64,000 nt of DNA from Cymbomonas tetramitiformis (taxonomy: Eukaryota; Chlorophyta; Pyramimonadophyceae; Pyramimonadales; Pyramimonadaceae): the NCBI GenBank assembly GCA_001247695.2, contig LGRX02027218.1:1-64000 (forward strand). The letters run 5' to 3'. Position numbers and translations under genes: made by a program. A model generated the notes under the pieces. That model saw only the letters and a list, made by a program, of their open reading frames with translations, was not told where the DNA came from and made no database searches. Numbering within the stretch: the first letter of the stretch is position 1; each line of letters starts with the position of its first letter. Below are positions 9,910 through 22,346 of this stretch, piece after piece.

Positions 9910-12651
9910 CCTGCTGATACGGAACGTTTTTATAATTGATTAATTGGTCGGCACGATTCGTCGACAAAGCGACAAATCAACAAATCAACAATTTTTGAAT
10001 AATCGTGCGCGATTCGTGGAGACGTGGACGCATCAACGAGCTCATATAACGAATGATTGGTTTTGAACCAGTGTCGCAGGGGTATATACGGTTCAGCCCA
10101 TACAATGGCTGCTGGTTTTGAGCCCATGTACAGGAGCTGGTTTTCAGCTCGCACCGGTCCCAACAAACACAAATCAACAACATACATCCTATTCGCCCCG
10201 CTGCCGCAAAACGCATGCGTTACCGAGCAACGACAATAAATAATTACGAAACTTTAAATGAACTATCCCCATAGGCCTGTAAAAGCAGGTTTGAAAAGAC
10301 TTTGTTGATGCCATTTTTGAATAACCAACGTAAGCACGTGCGCTGATGACCAAAATCCACAATGATCTAATTTATATAGCATTCGGCCTAATCGATACCA
10401 GTCCTTGACGAACTGTTTGGATATAGCCTCGTATATTAGCCGAATATATGTTATTTGATATTGTATATTATTAATCGTGGTGTGCGATTATTGTTTGCTA
10501 CCGGTATACGTACCTAAGCGTATGGAAGTTATCTCGGTTTGCTATATGCGGTGTGGCATGTTGGCATCAAACGTATGCTACCGTATAGCTCAGCCGACGA
10601 CCTATGGAGCATCGAAAAATGGGCGCGCGGGCATCTTTGAGCTACAGTATAGACCCCCCGTTATCGATTGTGGCTCCTCGCATGCCCGACCCAAGCTCCA
10701 TAGAATGTCGTCGTGCCACCAGTGCACGAAATTATTGGTCGTGCGCGCTACTCGTGCGCTCCCATAAGGCGGGTGCCAGAATGTTCGATCCCATGAACTT
10801 AGGCACTCACAAGGACTCGAGTGGCCAAGAAGACCTGCGACATCGCTATGCCAGTTTCACATGTAGCGCCAATTAGTCCGGTGCGGATCAATCCGCCGTT
10901 TGTATGCATCACAGATCGTGCATGGATAAAATGGGGCATCACCCGAAAATCGTGGGATAAGAAGACTCATGCTGATTTGTTTACAAACTCCCAGATTTTC
11001 AATTATCAAAAAACTGGATTAATGTCTGTCATATTTGATGGAAGTTAGGAAAGTGTTGGATACAATGAGGTACGGTAAGGGATTTGCGAAGGTTTGAACG
11101 GGGTATCAGTACCTCATATTTTACCTCATCGATATGTGCCTTAGAAACTTTTGGGTACATAGTGGCGGTATCGGTGCCTTATTTCCACATTTTGGATTTC
11201 AAGTGTCAAACGGCAACGAAAGACATCCAAATACAATATTAAGGTACATATGGTTTCTTCCGGATCGTCATTCGGGCCCCTCGTCCAAAGTAGTCCGTCT
11301 GCAAGACGGAAAATTTCCTTGGTGTGTTGTTAGCACGGCAAGTGTCGAAATGCAAGACTCCCCCCACTTATCGGTGATACCGTAGATAACCTCGTAGGCG
11401 TATGTTTTGCAAGTATATATCCCCTCCAGACATACTCCAATTTCACGGCAGTCGCATATACGACTGGATGCATGCTTGCATCATGCGGGTGCACTTTCGA
11501 AATCTAAAAGTAATCAACTTTTTCATTGGTCACGTTCCGCCCGATTTCTAAGTTTTGAGTTTGCTTAGTGCTGTGGAAAAATCTTGACTCGATGTCACAA
11601 CAGTCATGCTGACGAAAATTTCAAAGTTGAGAATTATGACAAATAATTAAGTACTATTAACAAGGGCTTGACTAAAATGTCACCTTGTAGGCACAATGTG
11701 CAGGTCTGCTATGAATCACATCAATACTCCACACATTTTCCAAGAGCATGCTCCCTTTACAGGAAACCGAGGATATTCCGCTGTTATGGCTTCCCACAAG
11801 GAGTACACTCATTCTGAAGAATTGCATATATGTTTTCTATGCCTATATGTTTAATTGTTTAAGAAAACTTTTACAGTCCAGTAAACCACCTTTCTTCCTG
11901 GCGGCATCTATCCATGTGTTGAAGTTCCCTGTTTCTAAATTTGTCTAAGGTTCCTCACAAGTTAGTGACAGGAACCAACGGATATTACCTAGTCCCCAAG
12001 TCTGTAAACTAACTTGAAAGCAGATGCAGATCCGAACGTCACTGTGAAGTGACTTCTTCGATGGAGTGGGGATGATAGCTCAACCGAAAATCCTCTGTTC
12101 CATCGTGCTGATATACTTTCCCACATCCAAAAACGTCTATCGAGCTGCTATACCACCACCTGCAAAGAACCAGCCCACAAGCCCGATTAGAACCAGAATT
12201 CCACTTAGGCACTCATTCACTTCACCTATTCACCAAACATCAGAAAACTAAGAATACAAAACGTAGGGTAGGTCGAAGCTCACTGAAGGGGCACAGCCCA
12301 TTAACCTAAGATACATTTTGAAATAGTTTCTTAAGTTGAAAAAAACCTGAGACTTTCACAGCTGCCTAGGCATGCCTTATGCCGTCCCTCGGACTCGCGC
12401 GTTTTTGCCCCAGGCCGCATACACAACATCCCGAACGGGAAGTCCGAGTGAAGGACTCGCAGTACCGGCTGATAATGTAACTAGTATTCAGCGAGTGAGC
12501 AAGACAGCTTACTACGCATTGCCCCCTCGCGCCCCCCCAAGGCTCCTCTCATGCGAGAGCTTCAACGTTTACCTCCCGTACACATCAACGAAGTGACGTA
12601 TCGTTGATGACACTCGACTTGAGGGGAAAGTTTTACTCTTTTCATTCGGGT
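9910..12651. other. Intergenic, nothing recognised
   Basis: 2.7 kb of mostly AT-rich DNA. The largest open frames (about 60-96 codons) overlap one another on different frames and give no recognisable protein. No tRNA or rRNA is seen. Confidence 0.45.
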
Positions 12652-13470
12652 TCATTGTGGCATCTCACGGGTGCATGAACGGTTTAAGAAGGCCGCCATG
12701 CTTGGGAGCTCCCTCTGGAACGCCTGTGGCTGCGCAGCCTCTTTTAAGGACCGCTCGGGGTCGACAAGCTCGAATGCTATTTGTCGCTTGTGGGATGCTA
12801 TAGCAGCCCGGCGCGAGCGTGCGCAAGATCTACCAGGGATAAGTGGGTGACGGGGCACAGAAACTCACGATATCATCGCATCGAACATGTCCTCCTGCAG
12901 CGGCTCGCTCTCTAACTCGAAGGAGCAGCACGGGGTACAGGACTCCCACACGGATAGCTCCTCGCGGCACTTCTTCACGTTCACCTGCTTGTGATAGGTC
13001 GATAGCTTCTCCTTCGACACGCCACCTTCCTTCGCCTTGAAGCCCTCCCCCGTAAGCAGTGCGCTCATCGCAGGGAAATATGCCTGTTGAAGCTCAGTCG
13101 TCAGCGACGAGCAGCCCTTGCTAAGCGCTGTAAGTTCCAGCTGCTTCATCAAAAAGCGCATGATACCCTTCCGTCGGTACTGTGCCGAGGTACCCGCCTG
13201 GAAGATGTACAGCTGCTTTACGCCGATCCCGTTCGTGCTCAAGTTGCGCTCGAGTGCGAACACGTAACCCAGGATTTCGGCGGTGCCCTCCTGGCTGGCG
13301 ACCAACATCACGCCGTTGTCGTCACTGTAGCGCTTATTCCACTCTTCAAGTCCGGGGTGCTGCACCGGCGGAGGGGACTCAAGCGCATCGAAGTTCTCGA
13401 CGGATGCTTTGTGTACGGTGGGGAGTTGCTCCTTTTCCAGAACGCATAAGGTGTATTTCAGCTCAATCAT
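12652..13470 (-). CDS. GNAT-family N-acetyltransferase
   Basis: An acetyl-CoA-dependent N-acetyltransferase; the substrate is unknown. Exon 1 is 13470-12869 and exon 2 is 12829-12652. The 39-nt intron (12868-12830, GTGAGT..TAG) keeps the frame and gives about 259 residues. I chose the ATG giving MIELKYTLC. The frame is open upstream as GTGTCGTATGCG, directly behind a TTTCCAG that could be a splice acceptor, so a further 5' exon is possible. The GNAT core is visible: a beta strand ILGYVFALER (about residues 66-75), KQLYIF (about 85-90), then the acetyl-CoA pyrophosphate-binding motif A as QYRRKGIMRFL (about 97-107), which matches Q/RxxGxG/A loosely. The C-terminal exon is basic and Ala-rich with no known domain. 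Confidence 0.78.
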
Positions 13471-16400
13471 CTTCGCATACGACACCTGGAAACAATTCGG
13501 CGGCGTAGTCGTGCATCAGTGCTTACATGGGCATGGGAACAAAAGTGACGTGCTAAGCGAGCTTCAGTTATGCGAATCGTCCATCAAGAACCACAAGAAG
13601 CCTGATCGTCGGACTGAGGCAACACATTATCTCTTTCACTGCTATCACCACAATACCGTTACCAGGAGGAGGTCTCGAAACCCCTCGCTACCATGACAGG
13701 GAGACTCCTCACACTGCAGAGGCGCTTCAGGCGTTATTGCTTTGCCATTCGGTTTTCACTGACGATCTCCCGTAGTCCTACAAACTCGGCGAAATCGGTG
13801 CAGAGAAGTAAGGTTGAGTGAAGATTAAGACGGCGTGCAAGGGGCCACAGCCAAGGAAAGGTAGCCGAGGACGCGAGACTTACTCGGAGCGGCTCAGGCC
13901 GTCGCGAAGACTTCCGGGTCTATCTGGCGAAAGTCGAGGAGTAACACCCAGAACAGCGAAAAAGCACGTGACAGAATTGGAGTATCGCGAGCACGATTAT
14001 TCAGCTTCCGGGGGCTCGTCCGGATTCAGCTGCTTTCAAAGCTGAACATCATCAGCGAAGTTTTGGCTTGGGTCGAAGCTACAGTGGCTCTTCGATATTC
14101 CAGGAGTGTTGGTATAAAATTCAGGTCACGCAAGCGACAGCGCTCCACAGCAGTGGACAGTGCAGCCACGAGCACTTTCGTGTTGCAACCCCTAACCTGG
14201 CTACTGTGATGCTGCGGTCGCACTTTCACAACTTGACGACCGCTGGCAACATGCACCTTATGGAAACAGCTTGTGTGCGCAAAAGGAGAGCGTAAAGTAG
14301 TTGCGTGCGACAATTAGGCTCACGATAATTTCAGCTGCTGCAATAACTGATGTTGAAGAGATGTGCGGTAATCTAGCAAAGTCTGCAAAATTGACGGGAA
14401 AGCTACGCAGGGACGTCCGGTGTCGAAAACTCGAGTGGCATCGGATGCCATTGCCGGATTTTGTACGGAAGCATTTTATGTTTGGGATGGAAGACGAAGT
14501 GTTTTATAGTGCCTTCATTTTCAATTTTGCTCTCAGTTTCGTCTTTGTAATATATACATACAAACTAGGAATATAGGATACTTATATACCTATATAAATA
14601 TATATATGCTGCACTCCGCCTATGATACCGCTTTATACAGCACACGGACTTTTTAGATGCGTTTGTGTGTCCAATTGAAGAAAAAAAAAGGATTTATTTT
14701 AGGTTTTATAGGCCTTCAGTGAAATAACGCACATCACTTCATCGACGGTTCAACACATGATGATGATGAGATGTGCCTCGTCAGATTCAACATTCAAGTG
14801 ATAAAATTTGACCAGACGTAGACGTCGCGTCGGAGGGGCCAATTGCAAATTTGCAATGCAGGCGTGATTTATACTATTAATAAAGTTGACTAGGTGTCAG
14901 CGTGTCACTGATTAGTAGTCCCAAGTGCACCCTAGAGGACGTGGACAGGATAGATGCAGACGCGGCGCGATATTGTGATATGAATATATATAACGTTATA
15001 ATGTAAATATATAGGAAACTAAATATTGTAAATAAGATTGCGGAAATATTATAATCAATAATGTATGTATAATTATATGATAGGATAAATTTGGATTTGA
15101 ACTTGAACTTGGATTTACATTTGGATTTGCAAGGAACCTCTGCTCCTTATAATTTGGAACCGGACCAAATTACCTTACTTACTTACTTACCTTACTTAAT
15201 CAGCAAAGCGCGAATCCCAACGGGCGACACAGACGAACTTCCGATCTCACGATCGCCAGACGCTAACGATGACAGTGCCACTGCAGTCGCGTGCATTTAT
15301 CGCGACGCCACCCTCGCGTTATGGCATGGCATGTTGGGAAGCAAAAAGCGAAGCACTGTCGCGCACATGATCCTACGGTCAGATGGCCTAGTGGAGATCT
15401 CTTTTTGAGATCGATCCGCCTAGTATGAAGACAAATTGCACTCAAACGTCAAATGTTGTCCAACATTTGGGAACATACTGTATTGGCCACAGCCTTTTCA
15501 CAGACAGACACTTATACTATAACTATAACTAGCAGATTTTAGATTCGCACGCCCCAACCGGCTCATCGTCGGAACCGGCCGGAGTTATCACAGACAAGGG
15601 AACGTATTCAATTGGCCGCCGGAGCATTTCCATTCACGGGCTACCCACGACCAATAGAACATTAACGATAAAAAAACCGTATCTGATCCGATTCCTCCGA
15701 ATATCCCTAATAATTATATTTTACACTGTTAAGATACAGGAAAGGTGTGCGCAAGCATCTTTTTAACTACCATCGTTTCACTGGCTCACCCCCATTTTCC
15801 ACTGTTTTCATTGGCCCCCCGCGGCCGTGAAGACATATAACAAAAAGAAAACGCGAAATTTGTCAGATTTCACGAAACCTTGGCTGGCGTGGGCCAATCC
15901 TCGCGAAATGTTTACGAACCGTTTCCGGGTTTCGCATTTCGTGAAATCTGTGTCGCTTGTATATAAAAGATATATAAAGTATATAAAACGCTTTTAAAAG
16001 GATACCCGTAATTTTAAGGGTATAAATGCTACTGACGCTGGAATTTCGTACATATTTTTACTTATACACGATTATATAAATCTGGGCACCTCGCGCGATC
16101 GAGCCTGCCTACGGCGTACTGTACGGCGTATTAAGAGTGTAATGAAAAGCGCGACGGATTCCTTTTCGATTCCTCAGATGCGAATTAAATTTTTCATTGT
16201 TTACAAATTCCGAACAGCCGTTCGATTAAATCAGAAGGACATCTAAACCGTTATCGAAATCGCACCGGTATCTTTCTGGAATCTGTCCGCTTCCGTTCGC
16301 GCTTCTTAAGCGCTTTACACTGTGAAAACCTAGTGCAGCAGGGTAGATTAATGAAGAGATTGATAACTCTTCGCGATATATTAGAAGCGAATAATGTTTG

Positions 16401-16980
16401 TTATAAGCTATTATGAACGCTAGGAAGCATCCCCGCACAGATTCGGTGACTGGAAGCAGATCCCGAAACTACTGGAAGCATTTCGGTGTTTCCATCAATT
16501 CCCCGCTTCGTGTGGCGGAAGCGGGAACCGGCATCCGCAAAACGGCATTCCCTTCGGTATCCTGCCGAAGGGAACGCTAAGAAATAGTAATAACAACGAC
16601 TGAAACATATTTTCAACGTTGTATGTGTGCATCTGTGTTTCATTTGGTCATTTGGTTCACACGCTTCGAGCCCCGCGGCACATCCGGGATGGCGCGTGTA
16701 AGTTACTAAATACGCAAATTAACGCAGCAAGTACGTCCATATGGGTTGTTGAACAAACGTTACTTGAGGCGTTGCGAGAAACCGATGGGAACAGCTGCAT
16801 TCGTACATCTCTAGAGATGATGTAAAGAAGTAGCATGCCGCCAAATCTTTGCGAGAAATTGGATTCACGCAAATCCCCAAAGTACCGGATTGTGAGGACC
16901 TAAGCCCTCGACTACCTCAAACCTTCAGAATGCCCTTTCGACAAAAAATGGTATGCTTTTTCTGCACCTGCACGTTCCGG
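13471..16980. other. Intergenic, small inverted repeats only
   Basis: No gene recognised in 3.5 kb. Visible structures are four TTAC words at 15173-15192, a perfect 14-bp inverted repeat (CAGATTTCACGAAA at 15864-15877 with its complement at 15937-15950), and two adjacent hairpins at 16502-16525 and 16548-16574. An open frame near 14301-14576 ends in a hydrophobic stretch (FIFNFALSFVFVIYTY) but has no recognisable family. Confidence 0.5.
16502..16574. repeat. Two adjacent small hairpins
   Basis: Hairpin 1 is CCCGCTTC (16502-16509) with GAAGCGGG (16518-16525). Hairpin 2 is TTCCCTTCGG (16548-16557) with CCGAAGGGAA (16565-16574), a perfect 10-bp stem with a 7-nt loop. The role is unknown. Confidence 0.7.
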
Positions 16981-16985
16981 GGCGA

Positions 16986-17246
16986 TCATGGGAACAGTGA
17001 CTTTAGCCCCCCCACTGTAAGGGGGTGGCAGTCCTGTCCGCCTGTGTCACCCCTCGACCCGCGGTGCCGTCTTGCCTGGCACGGTCATGCTCAGTTCAGG
17101 GAATAAAACACTCCCCGTATATTATTCAATCATCTTCGCACTGTGAAACCCGAAGCGCCTGCTTGACAGCTTTGTTCTAGGTTTCCGTGACATATATATA
17201 TACCCGACTCCGTCAACTACATATATATATTTCGCTGTTTCTGTCA
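16986..17246 (+). repeat. 5' LTR of gag-only element copy 2
   Basis: Starts TCATGGGAACAG and ends CTGTTTCTGTCA, with AATAAA near 17101. It is followed by the same primer-binding region as copy 1 (GGTTATCGGTTCACCAC). Confidence 0.9.
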
Positions 17247-17570
17247 GGTTATCGGTTCACCACTTAGTGGGTGTTTCGATTTTCACTGCTCTAAGATCCC
17301 GCGGAACCAGCGGCCGCTTGCAGCGAAACAAGCTGCTTGCATTTGGCTGAGCGCATTACAGTTATTGCATAACTTTTTTCCTCGTCGATTTGGCCAGATT
17401 CTATGAGGAGATTTGTCGCGCGCCGCGACTGCATAACTTGTCAAAACTCCTCATGAAACCATCGAGCGTGTTCAAAATGCGATATCGCGTGAAAATGAAA
17501 AGGTGAGGAGTGAGGAGTAAAAGGGTGGGGCTCCTCCAGAGGTGCCCGACAGAAAACTCCTCATGAAAGT

Positions 17571-18153
17571 TGTCAGGGTTATGACCGATGACATATGTGT
17601 CATACATGTCATACGTGTCATACCATGTCATGTCATGTCATGTCATATATTATTATGACATTCGACAGTATGGTCGATCATGACTGTACAGGTCGAGTCG
17701 CGTCATACATTTATGACAGTCGTGAGTACGGTCGACGATGACTGTACATGTCGCCAGATGATTATGTCACATCATCAGGCATCCCTGTCATCGAGAGTTC
17801 GTACTCCGAACTCGAAGATGACAGAGCAAAGATACATCTTGTCGATTCTTCAAGAACCATCTTTCGCTTTAGCATGCACGGAACATGCATGCGCAGCACG
17901 AACGAACTAGTCGTTTATACAATGCTGGTCGTTCAACCTACGTCTCGGGTTCACAACCCAATGGCGGTACCATCTAAGATGATGGGAGACGTAGGTACTT
18001 AAGTGAGGAAGCGTTGTGCTTCAGCAGCTCTGGATTCATAGACTGCACTCACAAACCCGCACATACGTTCACTTGTGTATGCTGTTCAACTGCACAGTGA
18101 TTATTGATAATATTGAATATTATAACAGGGCTTGCATACCTCAGCCCTTATCA
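17571..18153 (+). repeat. 5' LTR, LARD-like copy A
   Basis: 583 bp, TG..CA. The first 100 bp are full of TGACA/TGTCA words (direct and inverted), a likely dense binding or promoter motif. Confidence 0.93.
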
Positions 18154-18571
18154 GTGGTATTCTAAAAGTCGTCAAGGCGCGACACTCGAGAACTCAAGTG
18201 GGTGCAGTGATATACGCGTAGTATATTTAATATTGTTCGCAGGTTTGCAGGAGGGCGCATATACGACAGCGTTCGCAAATATTGAATATCTGCAGCCCGA
18301 ATAATAGTTCGCATATCGACAGCGCATAATTGTGCGAGGAGATTTTCCGCAGCGCACTTGCACAACAGCTGATCGCACATATACGCGATAAGGTGTGCAT
18401 ATGGCATATATCGGCGCAACAATGAAATGTATACGATAAACGGTTCACGGATATATGCATGTTCGCGGATGCGATGAATTGTTGGCGGAATCGTTTCCGC
18501 GCGGTAGAATCATCAGCGCAGTATCGCAATTTTATGATTGCACTGAATTGCTTTTATATGGCATCATACAC

Positions 18572-18725
18572 GCATACTGCGCGATTGTTACTAAATTGCA
18601 TATGGCAGCATGCGCTATGTTCGCATACTGCGCGATTGTTACTAAATTGCAGGTGGCAGCATGCGCGGTGGTTGCATACTGCGCGATGGTCACATATTTT
18701 GCAGAAGTTGATTGCAGCATGCGTG
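18572..18725 (+). repeat. 51-bp tandem repeat inside LARD-like copy A
   Basis: About three units beginning GCATACTGCGCGATTGTTAC at 18572, 18623 and 18674. The plus frame stays open and encodes a 17-residue unit (YCAIVTKL....AACA). Confidence 0.8.
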
Positions 18726-21700
18726 TGCCCGCATGAATCACGCTTGAAAAATATGCTGTATCATATACTAATGAATGGCGACGACAATTCATACTTGTCA
18801 TCAACAGCGCACTCGCATCAGTATACAACATACATCAGCTATTATTGCAAATCATCTCTACGCACTGTTTACAATCACTGCGTGCAATGATTTATGGCCT
18901 GTCAGCATACATACTGCTGTGAATGCATTATCATCATACTGCAGCAGATTCCAATGTTCTGATGACCACACAATACTTTTGATCATCAGCATTATACTAA
19001 GTGGCAGCACAATGATCTATGCACAACATGTGTGTGCAGATCAGCACACACACACATACAATTATTCCACTTGCAGCAATCATCAATATACAGTGCATGC
19101 ACTTCTATATCATGCACACATCTTATGACTGAATGATTGCAATGTTGTAAATAGTACATACTTATTATACTTTACAGCTTGAACACGTTAACAGCTGTAT
19201 TACATAGAGCACGAGCATATTTCAGTGAATGCTAATATATATTAGAATTCATGTTGCAAAGGGTGCCTGACAATAATCATAACACCATAATTACTTTGTC
19301 GTACCCTGGTGGAGCCGAGATGCTCTCCAGGTAACACGTACATTCTATGGTGGATTATTTGAAGGAATGCTCACCTGAGCTTCATGTAAAAATTTATCAT
19401 CAACTCATAATGAGATTATCATGGAATTACAACAATCCCTAAGCTATATATATCATGTTAGATATAAACAGTACGTGGTATACTGACTGTCTGCATGATT
19501 GTTAGGATATTGTGATATCCATAAAGATACTGCAAAGTGTGTGCAAACAAATACACACACACACACACTAGTACTAATCAGCAGTACTATACACTGCACA
19601 AACACTATCATTCATTATACATTGACATTCACTGACTCAGAGTGAATATATCAATAACAATGTATACAATAATGTGGATAACATCCAGTAAACACATGTG
19701 CGTACTGGATGTCAGCGATGGCGATAGTAATGGTAACAGGATTAAACAACATGCTGTAGGGCTGGATGGAGAATATCTCCAGACCCGAAGGCAGTATCAG
19801 TGCTCAATATGCAGCTGGTAACTGCTGAGCACTGCCCATGCCATATTCACTATCGCTGGAGCAACATCAAAATCTACATTGCATATGACAGTTGATTCAG
19901 AACTGATCACTCACATGCATGTACCAACTCAGATCAGCAACCATAAATGAACTGACAAAGGCTATGGACATACACACACAAACATGGTGTTGTGTAAATA
20001 CTGCTCAGATTATATCTAGCAGTGTCCAGATGTATTTGAACACAAAGATATCACTTGATATACTCGTTGTGTACATTCAAATATATCTTAGGATCTGACA
20101 CAACTGTGAATCCACTTGCAGTTGATTTATCTTTATGTCACCAGAGAGTGCAATAGCCTGTATGGGTTTCAATCAGAAAAACCCATATTTCATGTTCACC
20201 ATACATGTTGAATTTTTGAGATATTCACTATTGTGCCATGAAAAATATCATGTGCAAAAGTGAAGAAAGTTGCAGCATTTGTTTAGCTTGCAACTCACAC
20301 ACACACTGAGATGTGATATATATATATATATATATACGGCTGAAAAAGCTGTAAAATAGGTAAAAATGCTCCACGCATGATTTCAAAACGAAAAATGTGT
20401 GCCCATTTTATGTGAGATTATGATTTTATACCTATTAAGGTATCAGGAAATCATAATGACACATGTCATATCTCATGTAACACCCTAGATATTAGGTGTT
20501 GAATATATATGGGTAACGCTATTGCTATGGCAATAAATCTCTCAAAATGCTGTACGTAAAACACATTTTAAAAATTTCGGATTGATTTTTTTCGATAAAA
20601 TGGATGTTTATATATCAAATGTCAATCCCTGATTTATGCAGCATGTGTAACGCCCTGTAACAACCCTAAAATTAAATGTGTGTAACAGGGGTGTAACCTA
20701 CCTCCTAAAAAACACTTTACGTTTATATGGGTATTAAATGCAGTTTTGCTTAAAAAACTTTGCAAAAACGTTATGCTGCTTATTTTTTACCTGTATTAGG
20801 GTTACTGATATCAAGTAACACCCTAATCACCATATTGAGTAACAGGGCCACTGTAACCACATATGCCAGTTTTATTTCGAAAAACTTCGTTTTTTGGCAT
20901 TATTATATCATGCTGAATCAGCACGGACATGATAATACTACGGGCAACAACCCAAGAACTGTCGGGCAGCAACCCAAGAACTGTTGGGCAACAACCCTAA
21001 ACTGTAAGCTATAAACTATAAGCTATAAGCTGCTATATGCTATGGAATATATAAGCAGCTGACTGCCTATGAGTTTACACTTCCTCAAGGGGGGAAGAAG
21101 GTGGATAGGATTACACATATATCCATTTTATATTCCGATCTGATGATTTCTGATGGATTGCTTTTGATAAAACCACTGCATCCACAAGTAACGTTGAAAT
21201 CTGTACAACGTTAAATCCACCATCACTAATAAAGTGTAAACTCGGATGGGAAACTATATTCCAATGACTATAAGTTGACTCTTGCTCAGCATTTACACTC
21301 TCGAGTAAGTTTGGAATGCTGAACTATATACATAACATATAACCTGATACCATGCTTAATTGCATTTCCTGGGTCAGAAGATGATAGTTATATAATGTAT
21401 ATATATATATATATATGTCCCACCTGATACACTTTGGCACTATAGCCGTACATAAGAGTGGGAAGGACAAGTGCATCGCTGTAAAACTGGTTGATGTAGT
21501 CCCAGTGCTGAAGGCAGAATTTGGCACCTGAATAACAGCTGATAACTGTTGGTGACCATCATGCAAGACCTTTTAAGCGTAACTCCTTTGATCCTAAGAT
21601 GCAAGTGAATTGTTCATAATATGTTGACATCACATAAAAGCATTCTGATAAAAATCCTATATATTCATATGAGCTGTCATCACTACAATGACACGGGTTT

Positions 21701-22346
21701 TTGAATCGTCGAAATAAGTATAACTTCGATGAATTCATTAGTACAGAATAAGCTGTTGAGATTATTCTCCGGCTGGATTGCAATCATTCACAATCCCTGT
21801 ACATTCCGGTGACAAAATATTGCACTGGACTGATCACCACATTGGTATAATCTGTGATATATAAGTCACCAGAGAAAGCATTGCAATCAGCACAATGTTA
21901 TCTAGACTCACAAAGATGAGTAACATATATTATCAGATGTAATAAACAGAGGCACAATGTGACCTACGCTAAAATCGCGTATGCTCGGGCACTGTATTGT
22001 GACCTGCGCTAAGATCGTGTATGCATGGACACAACATGACTCGTGCCAATGACGTGGACATATTTTTTGCCACGACATCACATCTGAAATCAATGAATCA
22101 CTCAGAGAGAAGGTGTTGACATCAGTATACCACCATTATATATATAGTCATGAGGATTTTAAAGAAGACATAGTCTCTCCGATATTGACAAACATGGTAC
22201 ATATATATATATATATCCATGCTCTCTGATCATATATTGACATCCCACAGCATACGATAATGGTAATAGCAAACCACTTCGCTGCTGGAGGGTAGTGTTG
22301 TATTTTATACAGCACATGCATGGGCACTATATGACCCACGCTGATG

